NCBI GenBank assembly: GCA_033875255.1
Contig: JAWZSN010000006.1
Coordinates: 143,531-207,530, forward strand
DNA length: 64,000 nucleotides
Origin: Marinimicrococcus sp033875255
Lineage (GTDB): Bacteria > Pseudomonadota > Alphaproteobacteria > Geminicoccales > Geminicoccaceae
Reading direction: 5' to 3'
Shown: positions 1 through 7,241 of the stretch, piece after piece
How positions within the stretch are numbered: the first letter of the stretch is position 1
Layout: each line of letters begins with the position of its first letter
Program-made: the position numbers and the translations under genes
Notes under the pieces: generated by a model
What the model saw: only the letters and a program-made list of their open reading frames with translations
What the model was told of the DNA's origin: nothing
The model's database searches: none

Positions 1-151
1 GGCAGCCCGCGATCTCGTCTCCTCGCTCGCCAGCAAGGGCGACGCCGAGGCGCAGGCCTGGGTCGACGCGGCCACCCCGCGTGTCGAGGCGCAGGACGCC
101 ATCGAGACATTGCGCAAGCGGTCGCGGGCGATGCTCGCGGCGGCTGGCTGA
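1..151 (+). CDS. C-terminal end of mitofilin/Mic60-like membrane protein (partial)
   Basis: An open frame enters from the left edge (first full codon at base 2) and stops at 149-151, leaving about 49 residues. The fragment is Ala/Arg-rich and helical, which is all that can be read directly. The assignment rests mainly on context: in many alphaproteobacteria the gene directly upstream of the HemY N-terminal-domain gene is the mitofilin-like (COG4223) gene of the hemC-hemD cluster, and its C-terminus has this helical character. hemY begins 34 bases after the stop, consistent with one operon. No domain motif survives in the fragment. Confidence 0.55.
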   Translation, partial: AARDLVSSLASKGDAEAQAWVDAATPRVEAQDAIETLRKRSRAMLAAAG

Positions 152-185
152 TTATCCAGCGCGGCACGATTGGATCCAGACCATC

Positions 186-1640
186 ATGATCCGTACGCTC
201 ATCTTCATCGCGATCGTTGCCGCCGCGGCTGCCGGCGTCGACTGGCTGGCGAGCAATCCAGGCATGTTCCTGGTGGAGTGGCGCGGCTACCGCTTCGAGA
301 CCAGTGTCGGCATCGCCCTGTTGGGCGTCGGCCTCTTCGCGGTGCTGGTCACCATCCTCTTCGAGATCCTGCGCTGGCTGGGCGCCCTGCCCCGGCGGGT
401 GCGCGACAACCGGCGCCACAAGCGCGAGGTCCGCGGCTACCGCGAGCTCGCGAGCGGCCTGATGGCGGCAGCGGCCGGCGACCGGCATGCAGCCCGCCTG
501 CACAGCCGGCAGTCCGCCAAGCTGCTGCCCGAGGCGCCGGGCGTGCTGCTGCTGTCGGCCCAGACGGCCCAGCTCGAAGGCAATGACGAGGAGGCCGGCC
601 ACACCTACCGGCGCATGCTCGAGGCACCCGAGACCGAGCTTGCCGGCCTGCGCGGCCTGCTCGCCCAGGCAGCCAAGGCCGACGACCGCGCCGAAGGGCT
701 CGAGCTCGCCCGCCGCGCCTATGCCCGCAATCCCGGCCTGCCCTGGGTGGTCACCACCTTCTTCGAGCTGCTGACCCGCCACGAGCGCTGGAGCGAGGCG
801 CTGGCGCTGGTCGACCGGCTCGAGTCCCTCAAGCTGCTGGATGCCGCCGAGGCGCGCGCCCACCGCACCACCCTCAACTACCTGGTGGCACGCGACCTGC
901 TGCGCGAGGAGAAGCACAAGGAGGCCTACACCAAGGCGCTCAAGGCCTTCCGCCTCACCCCGGCCTTCGCGCCGGCGCCGATTCTCGCCGCCGAGGCGGG
1001 AGCCGCGCTGGGCCACAAGCGCCGCCGCCGGCGGCTGCTCGAGCAGGCCTGGGAGCTGGCGCCGCACCCCGACATCGCCAGGGCCTATGCCGATCTCGTG
1101 CCCGGCGAGACCCCGAACGAGCGCCGCAAGCGTTTCGAGCGGCTGCGCAAGCGCCGTCCGCGCGACGCCGAGACCCACATGGTCCTGGCCGAGGTGGCGC
1201 TGGCGGCCCAGCAGGCCGATGCCGCCAAGGTGCAGATCGAGATGATCCCCGAGGACGAGCTCACCGCCCGCGCCTGCCGGATCATGGCCGAGGCGGAGCG
1301 GGCGCTGGGTGCCGATGCCGCCAAGGTCGACAGGTGGGAGAGCCGCGCCCACGAGGCCAAGGCCGATCCCGCGTGGATCTGCGAGGATACCGGCGAGACC
1401 ATGCCCGCCTGGACGCCGTTCAGCCGACGCGGCCGGTTCAACCAGGTCTCGTGGGGCACGCCGCTGAAGGTGGCACAGCTCGTGTCCGAGACGCCGGCAA
1501 CCCTGGTCCTGGCCCGTCCCGCCGAGCCCGCGGCGCCCGCCGCAGCGCCGGAGCCCCGCACCGCACCCGCCGCCGAGGCGGCTGACGGCGAGCCGGCCCG
1601 CGAGGAAAAAGTCGCACCAGCCGCCACGCCCGTGGCCTGA
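186..1640 (+). CDS. hemY: HemY-like heme biosynthesis-associated TPR membrane protein
   Basis: The 484-residue product starts with a hydrophobic segment (residues 1-22) and a second one (about 38-62), the two-helix HemY N-terminal domain. A long helical TPR-like region follows (alternating Ala/Leu/Arg, for example LLSAQTAQLEGNDEEAG). It ends with a Pro/Ala-rich low-complexity tail. This matches alphaproteobacterial HemY, an inner-membrane protein associated with tetrapyrrole synthesis whose biochemical role is still unclear; it is not protoporphyrinogen oxidase. I chose the ATG at 186 because both membrane segments follow directly; a longer in-frame ORF starts at 81 but would overlap the upstream gene. 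A GC-rich hairpin follows the stop. Confidence 0.85.
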   Translation: MIRTLIFIAIVAAAAAGVDWLASNPGMFLVEWRGYRFETSVGIALLGVGLFAVLVTILFEILRWLGALPRRVRDNRRHKREVRGYRELASGLMAAAAGDRHAARLHSRQSAKLLPEAPGVLLLSAQTAQLEGNDEEAGHTYRRMLEAPETELAGLRGLLAQAAKADDRAEGLELARRAYARNPGLPWVVTTFFELLTRHERWSEALALVDRLESLKLLDAAEARAHRTTLNYLVARDLLREEKHKEAYTKALKAFRLTPAFAPAPILAAEAGAALGHKRRRRRLLEQAWELAPHPDIARAYADLVPGETPNERRKRFERLRKRRPRDAETHMVLAEVALAAQQADAAKVQIEMIPEDELTARACRIMAEAERALGADAAKVDRWESRAHEAKADPAWICEDTGETMPAWTPFSRRGRFNQVSWGTPLKVAQLVSETPATLVLARPAEPAAPAAAPEPRTAPAAEAADGEPAREEKVAPAATPVA

Positions 1641-1649
1641 TAGCGCATC

Positions 1650-1685
1650 CGGCGGCCGGTAAAGGCGCTTGCCTCCCGGCCGCCG
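1650..1685 (+). terminator. Hairpin downstream of hemY
   Basis: A perfect 10-bp inverted repeat (CGGCGGCCGG / CCGGCCGCCG) encloses a 16-nt loop that itself can pair (AGGC...GCCT). It lies 9 bases after the hemY stop and 21 bases before the tRNA gene. There is no T-run after it, so intrinsic termination is only an inference from the position. Confidence 0.45.
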
Positions 1686-1706
1686 ATGGCTATAGTGCGC
1701 GCGCAC

Positions 1707-1783
1707 GCCGCAGTAGCTCAGTCCGGTAGAGCAACGCATTCGTAATGCGTGGGTCGGGGGTTCGAATCCCTTCTGCGGCACCA
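1707..1783 (+). tRNA. tRNA-Thr (anticodon CGT)
   Basis: The cloverleaf is readable by eye. The acceptor stem GCCGCAG (1707-1713) pairs with CTGCGGC (1773-1779). The D-arm contains AGCTCAGT..GGTAGAGC. The anticodon arm ACGCA-TTCGTAA-TGCGT carries CGT at positions 34-36, and the T-arm contains GGTTCGAATCC. The discriminator base is A and the CCA end is encoded (1781-1783). The anticodon CGT reads ACG threonine codons, which are common in this GC-rich genome. The gene marks the left border of the CRISPR-Cas locus. Confidence 0.95.
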
Positions 1784-1919
1784 GCCCCACGACATCGCCG
1801 AACGCGACCTGCCGCGAAAAGCGCGGCCTTGGCGCTCGCGACGGCCCCCATCTCCTCTCGACCGGACCCAAGCCGTCGGCGTGGGCGCCCGCCTGCTCCG
1901 CCAGCAGCCGGCCCGCCAT

Positions 1920-1947
1920 CTCGTGCCGAGCGCCGTTGCGGCACGAG
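1920..1947 (-). other. Perfect inverted repeat beyond the trailer end of CRISPR array 1
   Basis: CTCGTGCCG and CGGCACGAG form a 9-bp perfect stem with a 10-nt loop. The hairpin lies about 50 bases beyond the last (oldest) repeat of array 1 in its direction of transcription, so it could end or protect the 3' side of the pre-crRNA. No T-run follows on either strand. The rest of 1784-1996 shows no gene or repeat that I can support. Confidence 0.3.
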
Positions 1948-1996
1948 CGGAACGGCCTCCCGACCATCTGCTCGCTACTGCCCGGTTCTGCCCGCC

Positions 1997-2817
1997 GGTC
2001 GATCCCCGCGCGTGCGGGGGAGCCGTCGCCCACCACAAAGCAAGCGAAACGGTCGGGGGTCGATCCCCGCGCGTGCGGGGGAGCCGCCTGCCAGCGGTAG
2101 AACCCGTCCGCCAGCCAGGGTCGATCCCCGCGCGTGCGGGGGAGCCTGGTTGTAAGGTATCCACGGCAGCCGCAGGTCGGGTCGATCCCCGCGCGTGCGG
2201 GGGAGCCCTTCTTCGGCGGCGGATCCTCGCCGTCACCGCCGGTCGATCCCCGCGCGTGCGGGGGAGCCACGAAGTCCGCGATGCCCAGCGGGTCGGCCGC
2301 GGGTCGATCCCCGCGCGTGCGGGGGAGCCCCGAGCTGCACGCTGTCCAGCCAGCTCTCCTGGGGTCGATCCCCGCGCGTGCGGGGGAGCCCGCGATAGCT
2401 AAGTGCCTGAATCGCCATCAAAAGGTCGATCCCCGCGCGTGCGGGGGAGCCAGCATTCAGGTTTCGTATCGAGAGTGATGGTAAGGTCGATCCCCGCGCG
2501 TGCGGGGGAGCCTGCCCTACCTGGCGTTGCTCGACCCGCCACAGAGGTCGATCCCCGCGCGTGCGGGGGAGCCACCACGCCAACACCAGGAATGCGCGAG
2601 AAAAAAGGTCGATCCCCGCGCGTGCGGGGGAGCCATGTTAGGGACCTTTTCCTGTACGGCGACCAATGGTCGATCCCCGCGCGTGCGGGGGAGCCTGCCC
2701 TTGCGGAGCCCGGCGACGGCTACATCGGGGTCGATCCCCGCGCGTGCGGGGGAGCCATGGAAGCTGATCCGCAGTCGCCGGCAGGCCATGGTCGATCCCC
2801 GCGCGTGCGGGGGAGCC
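1997..2817 (-). CRISPR. CRISPR array 1, type I-E, 14 repeats and 13 spacers
   Basis: Fourteen 28-nt repeats recur at an exact 61-nt period with 33-nt spacers. On the plus strand each reads GGTCGATCCCC-GCGCGT-GCGGGGGAGCC. On the minus strand the repeat has the canonical type I-E form: CCCCGC/GCGGGG stem, 4-nt loop, then ATCGACC as the crRNA 5' handle. The array is therefore transcribed leftward, like the cas genes. The leader is at the right (2818-2877), so the newest spacer is 2757-2789. All repeats are intact. Spacers 2574-2606 and 2635-2667 have near-identical partners in array 2, and spacer 2391-2423 overlaps an array 2 spacer by 16 nt. Confidence 0.98.
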
Positions 2818-2877
2818 TCTAGGCGGTAAGAGCATGAAAAATCTACAATGTCAAAGAGCGTGCTGGCGAGCTGTCTG
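2818..2877 (-). promoter_or_regulatory. Leader of CRISPR array 1 with likely promoter
   Basis: Only 60 bases separate the first repeat from the cas2 stop codon. They align without gaps to the sequence beside array 2: both begin TCTAGG and both carry ACAATGTCAA. On the minus strand this gives a consensus -35 box TTGACA (2854-2849), 17 bases, then TCTTAC (2831-2826) as a weak -10. The same architecture is present in leader 2. I infer that this is the leader and pre-crRNA promoter; I do not see a convincing IHF site. Confidence 0.65.
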
Positions 2878-3174
2878 TCAGGATGCTCTATTAACGGTTG
2901 TGACGAGCCCGCCGTCGAGACTGACAAAAGTCCGGGCCGGCAGGCCCAGGGTGCGCAGGCCCTGGCCGCAGGGCTCCTTGGGGTCGCGCCAGGTCATGAC
3001 GATGGAGCCGCCGCCGAGCGCGGCGTGCCAGTCGGCGAGGACCGTCCAGACCCGCTCGCGGACCCCGGCGCTCATCCGCGGCGCGGTGTAGACGCCGGGC
3101 GCTATCTCCAGCATGCAGGAGGCCAGGAAGCCGCGGAACCGGTCGGCCACGTCGCTGGTGACGATCACCACCAT
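2878..3174 (-). CDS. cas2: Cas2e, CRISPR adaptation endonuclease-fold subunit
   Basis: The 98-residue product has the length of the Cas2e (CasB-type adaptation) family. Its N-terminal strand MVVIVTSDVADRFRGFL and the following LEIAPGVY motif are characteristic of type I-E Cas2. Known role: Cas2 dimers bridge two Cas1 dimers to form the spacer integration complex. It begins 6 bases after the cas1 stop, is the last gene of the cas operon, and abuts leader 1. The start ATG at 3174 is the only one that fits the family. Confidence 0.95.
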   Translation of the reverse strand: MVVIVTSDVADRFRGFLASCMLEIAPGVYTAPRMSAGVRERVWTVLADWHAALGGGSIVMTWRDPKEPCGQGLRTLGLPARTFVSLDGGLVTTVNRAS

Positions 3175-3180
3175 GGAGCC

Positions 3181-4050
3181 TCAAGCCTCCGCCTCGAACA
3201 GCTTCTTGATACGGTCGATGAGACCGTCGATCAGGTTCTCCTTGCGAAAGGCAGCGCCGGCCCGGCGGCGCACCTCGCGCTCCAGCGCCAGGGCGGGATC
3301 GTCCATGCAGGCGCGGGCGGCGGCGAAGGCCACCGGCACGGTGACGGTGGTGCGCACGAGATCGGCGATGTCGAGCACGAAGGCGCTGGCGCTGTCCTCG
3401 TGGACGAAGCCCAGCTGGGGGATGGTGGCGGTGGCCGCCACGGCGATGAGGGCTGCCGCCTCGACACAGGTGGCGGCGTGGTTGATGGCCTGGTTGGGCA
3501 GGTCGGCGGCACCGGGATTCTGCCGGTCGTAGCGCCGGCCGTGCCACGGCACGCGATGCTGGCGGGCCAGCAGCCGGTAGGCCTCCTTGATCCGCGCCCC
3601 CTCGATGCCGCGCAGCACGTCGGGGCTCTGGTGCGGCGGCACCTCGCCGAAGCGCAGGGCGAACATCCGCCGGGCGATGCCGAGGCGCGTGTCGGGATCG
3701 GCCCACAGCCGCGCCTGGCGGCGGGCCAGCGCGCTGTCGTCGGGGCCGATCTGCGGGGCCGAGTAGAGCCGCACCCCTCCCTCGCCCACCGCCACGAGGC
3801 CGGTGCCGTGGCGGGCCAGCAGGCGCAGCGCGTCGTGGCTCACCGAGCTGCCGGGCCCGAGCAGCACCAGCGAGAGGGTCTGGAAAGGGATGGCGTAGTC
3901 GCCGGCGGCGAGGCTGTCGGAGCCGGCCGCCCGGAAGCGCAGCGTGCCGTCCTCGACATAGAGCTGGCCGCGCTCCAGCCACACCAGGCCGTGCCGATCG
4001 GCGTGGGGAATGCGCGCCGTCTCGAGCCCGAGCCGCCCCGCCAGCACCAT
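3181..4050 (-). CDS. cas1: Cas1e, CRISPR integrase
   Basis: The 289-residue product is a full-length type I-E Cas1. The expected catalytic residues are visible: Glu150 in the GIEGARIKEAY helix, His217 in LGFVHED and an Asp (227 or 230) in VLDIADL. The N-terminal beta domain (LVWLERGQLYVEDG) and the C-terminal helical domain are both present. Known role: with Cas2 it captures prespacers and inserts them at the leader-proximal repeat. It starts 3 bases after the cas6e stop, so translational coupling is likely. The gene looks intact, so adaptation should be possible. Confidence 0.96.
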   Translation of the reverse strand: MVLAGRLGLETARIPHADRHGLVWLERGQLYVEDGTLRFRAAGSDSLAAGDYAIPFQTLSLVLLGPGSSVSHDALRLLARHGTGLVAVGEGGVRLYSAPQIGPDDSALARRQARLWADPDTRLGIARRMFALRFGEVPPHQSPDVLRGIEGARIKEAYRLLARQHRVPWHGRRYDRQNPGAADLPNQAINHAATCVEAAALIAVAATATIPQLGFVHEDSASAFVLDIADLVRTTVTVPVAFAAARACMDDPALALEREVRRRAGAAFRKENLIDGLIDRIKKLFEAEA

Positions 4051-4053
4051 GGC

Positions 4054-4815
4054 TCAGCGTCCTGGCGGGCGCAGCAGGAGCATGCCGAAGCCGAACGCCC
4101 GGTGCCGGCCGACGCCGCGCGCGAGGAGAGCGGCGAAGGCGTCGGGGTCGGCGACGCGCAGCCTGCCGGCCAGCACCGCATCCGGCCGCCGCGCGGCGCC
4201 GCGGCCGCGCGCCAGAAGGCGGCGTGGCGGCCCCTCGGCCGTGGCAGTCCGACCGGTGGGCGAGGCGTGGCTGCGGCGCACCAGCGGCGCCAGCGAGAAC
4301 CGCGTCAGGCGCACGTCCTCCAGCGCCGCCCCGCCGGCAGCGAGCTTGTCCCCGAGCCAGCCGGCATAGACGATCTCGCGCGCCAAAGCCTCGTCCGGCG
4401 CGGCTTGCGCCCGGTGCAGGAAAACGTCCTGCTCGCGCAGCCGCCCCGCCTCCGTCTTGCCGCGCACCAGTGGGCAAAGCCGCGCCTCGAAGCCCAGCAC
4501 CGTGCCCGCCGCGAAACGCTGCGGCATCTTCTTGCTGGCGATCTCGTCCTTGGGGAAGATCCGGTCGAGATCGGGCTCGGCCAGCGCCAGAGCGTCGCGC
4601 AGCACCGCCTCGCCGGCTGGCCCGTAGCCCAGCAAACGCGGCGGTGCCGCCGGCGTCTCGAGCAGGCGGAAGGGCTGCGGTGCGGCACTGCCGAACGCAT
4701 CGCGCAGCGCCCGGTGCAGCAGATAACCGGGATCGTGGTCGGGCAGGCCGCGCGCATGGGCGAAGCGGAACAGGGCGGCGAGGTCGGGGCGAAGCTGGAC
4801 GAGGTTGAGGCTCAT
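4054..4815 (-). CDS. cas6e: Cas6e (CasE/Cse3) pre-crRNA endoribonuclease
   Basis: The 253-residue protein starts MSLNLVQLRPD, contains the conserved DHDPGYLLHRALRDAFG segment with the likely catalytic histidine near residue 34, and ends in the glycine-rich loop GVGRHRAFGFGML typical of RAMP proteins. Known role: it cleaves the pre-crRNA at the repeat hairpin and stays bound to the crRNA 3' end in Cascade. The ATG at 4815 overlaps the cas5e stop (TGATG), so the two are translationally coupled. A much longer frame extends upstream but only shadows cas5e. Confidence 0.95.
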   Translation of the reverse strand: MSLNLVQLRPDLAALFRFAHARGLPDHDPGYLLHRALRDAFGSAAPQPFRLLETPAAPPRLLGYGPAGEAVLRDALALAEPDLDRIFPKDEIASKKMPQRFAAGTVLGFEARLCPLVRGKTEAGRLREQDVFLHRAQAAPDEALAREIVYAGWLGDKLAAGGAALEDVRLTRFSLAPLVRRSHASPTGRTATAEGPPRRLLARGRGAARRPDAVLAGRLRVADPDAFAALLARGVGRHRAFGFGMLLLRPPGR

Positions 4816-5528
4816 CAGGCGCCTCCGGCACTGACAAAAAGCTCGCGGCGGCGGCTTTGCCCGGTGTGAAAGCCGAGGCGCCAATCGCGCCGGTCGGCCA
4901 GCTCGACCGGACGCCCGTCCGGCTCGCCCTCCATGTCCTCGGTCTCCACCAGAAACCGTCTTTTCTCGTCGCCCTCTCCTCGCCACGGCTCGACCTGGCC
5001 CAGCGCTGCCACCAGCGTCTCCGCCTCGACGATCCGCTCCAGCAGCGGGCCTGCGGGCGGGCAGCCCTTGCGGCCGAGGAACAGCGGCCGCGCCGGGCGG
5101 CGCAGGGCCGCCGCCAGCGCGTCGAGACCGGGCGCCTCGGACGCAGGCTCGAGGCTCAAGGCCACCGTCACCGCAGCGTCCGCGAGGTAGTAGCGTTGGC
5201 GCAGCACCGGGCCGCCATAGCTGGCATCCCCGCCGTCGCGCCCGGCGGGTCTGCCGCGGCTGGTCCACAGGAGGTCGCGCTTGGCGAGCTCGGCGGTCTG
5301 ATAGTCGCGCAGCAGGGTTCCCGACCGGTCCTGTCTCGCGGCGAAGCGCAGCCGTGCCTGGAGCCGGTCGAGCGCCTCCACGTCGCCATGCTCCCAGCCC
5401 AGCGCATTGGCCAGGAGGCCGGTGAGCATGGAGCGGCCGGGCAGCTGGCGGGTCGGGCGGATCTCGTCGACGGCGACGCCGCCGAAGCTCATCAGCGGCC
5501 CCTCCAGCCGGAGGATCAGCGCGCGCAT
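4815..5528 (-). CDS. cas5e: Cas5e (CasD) Cascade subunit
   Basis: The 237-residue protein has the Cas5e N-terminus ALILRLEGPLMSFGGVAVDE followed by RPTRQLPGRSMLTGLLANAL, a strongly conserved pattern in type I-E Cas5. Known role: it caps the 5' handle of the crRNA and contacts Cas8e and the first Cas7. I chose the ATG at 5528, one base after the cas7e stop, because it matches the family start; an upstream in-frame ATG (5654) lies inside cas7e. The C-terminal part is more divergent, as usual for this family. Confidence 0.94.
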   Translation of the reverse strand: MRALILRLEGPLMSFGGVAVDEIRPTRQLPGRSMLTGLLANALGWEHGDVEALDRLQARLRFAARQDRSGTLLRDYQTAELAKRDLLWTSRGRPAGRDGGDASYGGPVLRQRYYLADAAVTVALSLEPASEAPGLDALAAALRRPARPLFLGRKGCPPAGPLLERIVEAETLVAALGQVEPWRGEGDEKRRFLVETEDMEGEPDGRPVELADRRDWRLGFHTGQSRRRELFVSAGGA

Positions 5529-5529
5529 C

Positions 5530-6711
5530 TCAGACCTCGCCGCGGATCGCCGCCGCCACCGCCTCGGCCATCGCCGGCAGGGTGCATGCCGTGGCCCCGG
5601 CAACCCCCGGATCCGGCAGGCTGGTCGCCAGCCAGCGCCGGCCCTCGTTGCCATACATGGCGTCGACCGCGGCCAGGCGTGCGGCCAGCGCCCGTGCAGC
5701 CCCCTCCTCGAGGGGCGGCTGGCGCAAGGGCGTCAAAAAGGCGTTGGCGAGGGTGCGGGGCTGCTCGTCGCCGGCCTCCGCCAGCACCAGCGAGGCGTAG
5801 CTGTAGGGGGCGGTGGAGCCGAGCTTGGCGCCGGGGGTGACCTTGGCGATCAGGTGCAGGAGGTGCTGCACCGTGCGCGCCGCCACCGCGCGGTCGGCGG
5901 CCAGCCAGTCCGCCTGCCGGCAGCCCTCGAGATTGGCCACGAGCAGCGGCACGTCCACCACCACATAGCCGTAATAGAGGCCGGTGGTGAGGTCGGCGGT
6001 GTTGATATGGCCGGCGCCCGAGCCCTGGTCCTCGGCCGGCAGATCGTCCACTGCCGAGAAGTAGTCCGGCTCGCTTACTGCCGGATGGACGGTGAGCGCG
6101 TGCGCCACGTGGACCGCCGCGTCCACCCGCGCCTCGCGGTCGCCCGAGACGAACCGCCCGAACATCGCGGCATCGAGCCCGGCGCCTGCCTTGATGGCGT
6201 GGAAGTTGGCGCGCAGCTCCTTGAGCTCTGCCGCGATCTTCTTTGCATCGCTGCCGGCGATGCCGACGATGCGGCGTGTCTCCCTCGCCAGATGCTCGAT
6301 CTCGGGACGGCCGAGCACCACCAGCTCGTCGCGCTCCAGATCGACGACGCCGTTGGCGGCACCCTTGGCGGCCTTGGCCTTCCTGCTCTCGCCGTAGAGC
6401 GCCTCCTGCATGGCGGCGAGCACCGCGGTGACAGCGTCGGAAGGCAGACCCTCGGCCACCAGCGGATCGTGCAGGAGAACCTGCCAGCTCCGCCGGGAGC
6501 GCACCGAGCGCCCGATCTCCGGCGCAGCGTTGGCGATGGCCATCTGGTCCTCGGCCTTGCGCCAGTGCCGCTTGAGGCATTGCGACGAGATGCGCAGCCG
6601 CTCGACGCCGCCGAAGGGGATCCGCTTGGCCAACCCCGCATCGTCGCGATTGAGGAGCGTCGCGGGATAGGAGTGGAGAGTATGGATCTGGACGAATCGG
6701 GGCGCGCTCAT
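5530..6711 (-). CDS. cas7e: Cas7e (CasC/Cse4) Cascade backbone subunit
   Basis: The 393-residue protein starts with FVQIHTLHSYPATLLNRDD, then GLAKRIPFGGVERLRISSQC, both diagnostic of Cas7e. A central TADLTTGLYYGYVVVD strand and a C-terminal STAPYSYASLVL segment also fit. Known role: six copies form the helical backbone that holds the crRNA spacer. The ATG at 6711 overlaps the cse2 stop by 4 bases (ATGA). Length is slightly above the E. coli protein but normal for the family. Confidence 0.96.
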   Translation of the reverse strand: MSAPRFVQIHTLHSYPATLLNRDDAGLAKRIPFGGVERLRISSQCLKRHWRKAEDQMAIANAAPEIGRSVRSRRSWQVLLHDPLVAEGLPSDAVTAVLAAMQEALYGESRKAKAAKGAANGVVDLERDELVVLGRPEIEHLARETRRIVGIAGSDAKKIAAELKELRANFHAIKAGAGLDAAMFGRFVSGDREARVDAAVHVAHALTVHPAVSEPDYFSAVDDLPAEDQGSGAGHINTADLTTGLYYGYVVVDVPLLVANLEGCRQADWLAADRAVAARTVQHLLHLIAKVTPGAKLGSTAPYSYASLVLAEAGDEQPRTLANAFLTPLRQPPLEEGAARALAARLAAVDAMYGNEGRRWLATSLPDPGVAGATACTLPAMAEAVAAAIRGEV

Positions 6712-7241
6712 GCGGCCGGCTCCCTCTCGGCAGTGGCGTGAAAGCGGCTACTGTAATAGTCGCGGGCGATGCGCCGCCGGACGTCCGCGCCGCGAGGGCC
6801 GTCGGCGGTGAGCAGCAGCCATGCGGCATCCGCCCACTCGAAGCGGCCGGCGTCGCCTCGGGACGCCATCAGCCGGGCGAGACGGCGCAGCTCCTCGGGC
6901 AAGGCGTCGGCATCGAGGCGCAGGAGCCGGAGCAGCCGCGCCTCGGCCACGTCAGCCTCGGCCATGGCCGTGCCCAGCGAGCGCCGCCCGCCCGCAGGCA
7001 GATGGAATGGATGCGCACAGGCCATGCCGCGCAGCACCGCCGCCAGGACGCGCTGGCCATGCGCCTCGTCGAACAGCTCCGGCGCCAGCTCGGCCACGAG
7101 CCGCCAGAAGGCGGCGCCATCAGGTGCAGCAGGCTGCAGTCGGCGCAGCTCGGCAAGGCTGCCGCCGGGATAGTCGTCGCGCCCGAGGCGGCGCGCCGCC
7201 GCCGCGACCAGCGCGTTCCAGTCCGTCCGCTCACCCGGCAT
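6708..7241 (-). CDS. cse2: Cse2 (CasB) Cascade small subunit
   Basis: The 177-residue protein is all-helical with many Arg residues, as expected of the Cse2 small subunit; the pattern AFWRLVAELAPELF and the C-terminal RRRIARDYYS are compatible with the family. Known role: a Cse2 dimer stabilises the R-loop in Cascade. I chose the ATG at 7241, which overlaps the end of cas8e by 11 bases; a start further upstream would lie deeper in cas8e. Position between cas8e and cas7e makes the assignment secure despite weak sequence conservation. Confidence 0.9.
   Translation of the reverse strand: MPGERTDWNALVAAAARRLGRDDYPGGSLAELRRLQPAAPDGAAFWRLVAELAPELFDEAHGQRVLAAVLRGMACAHPFHLPAGGRRSLGTAMAEADVAEARLLRLLRLDADALPEELRRLARLMASRGDAGRFEWADAAWLLLTADGPRGADVRRRIARDYYSSRFHATAEREPAA

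Noticed and set aside
81..185. An earlier start for hemY at 81.
   Set aside because: It would overlap the upstream gene by 71 bases, and the added residues are Arg-rich with no membrane segment. The ATG at 186 gives the normal family start.
1784..1996. Placing the leader of array 1 at its left end, near the tRNA.
   Set aside because: The right flanks of both arrays align with each other and the degenerate repeats of array 2 are at the left, so the leaders are at the right ends.
1749..2822. Open frames in the first repeat array encoding repeated units such as SIPARAGEP and SPRVRGS.
   Set aside because: They arise because the 61-nt repeat unit lacks stops in several frames. The period, hairpin and neighbouring cas genes show this is a CRISPR array, not a repeat protein. 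The same holds for array 2.
2848..4869. A 673-codon plus-strand frame opposite cas2, cas1 and cas6e.
   Set aside because: It shadows conserved cas genes on the other strand and has no recognisable domain.
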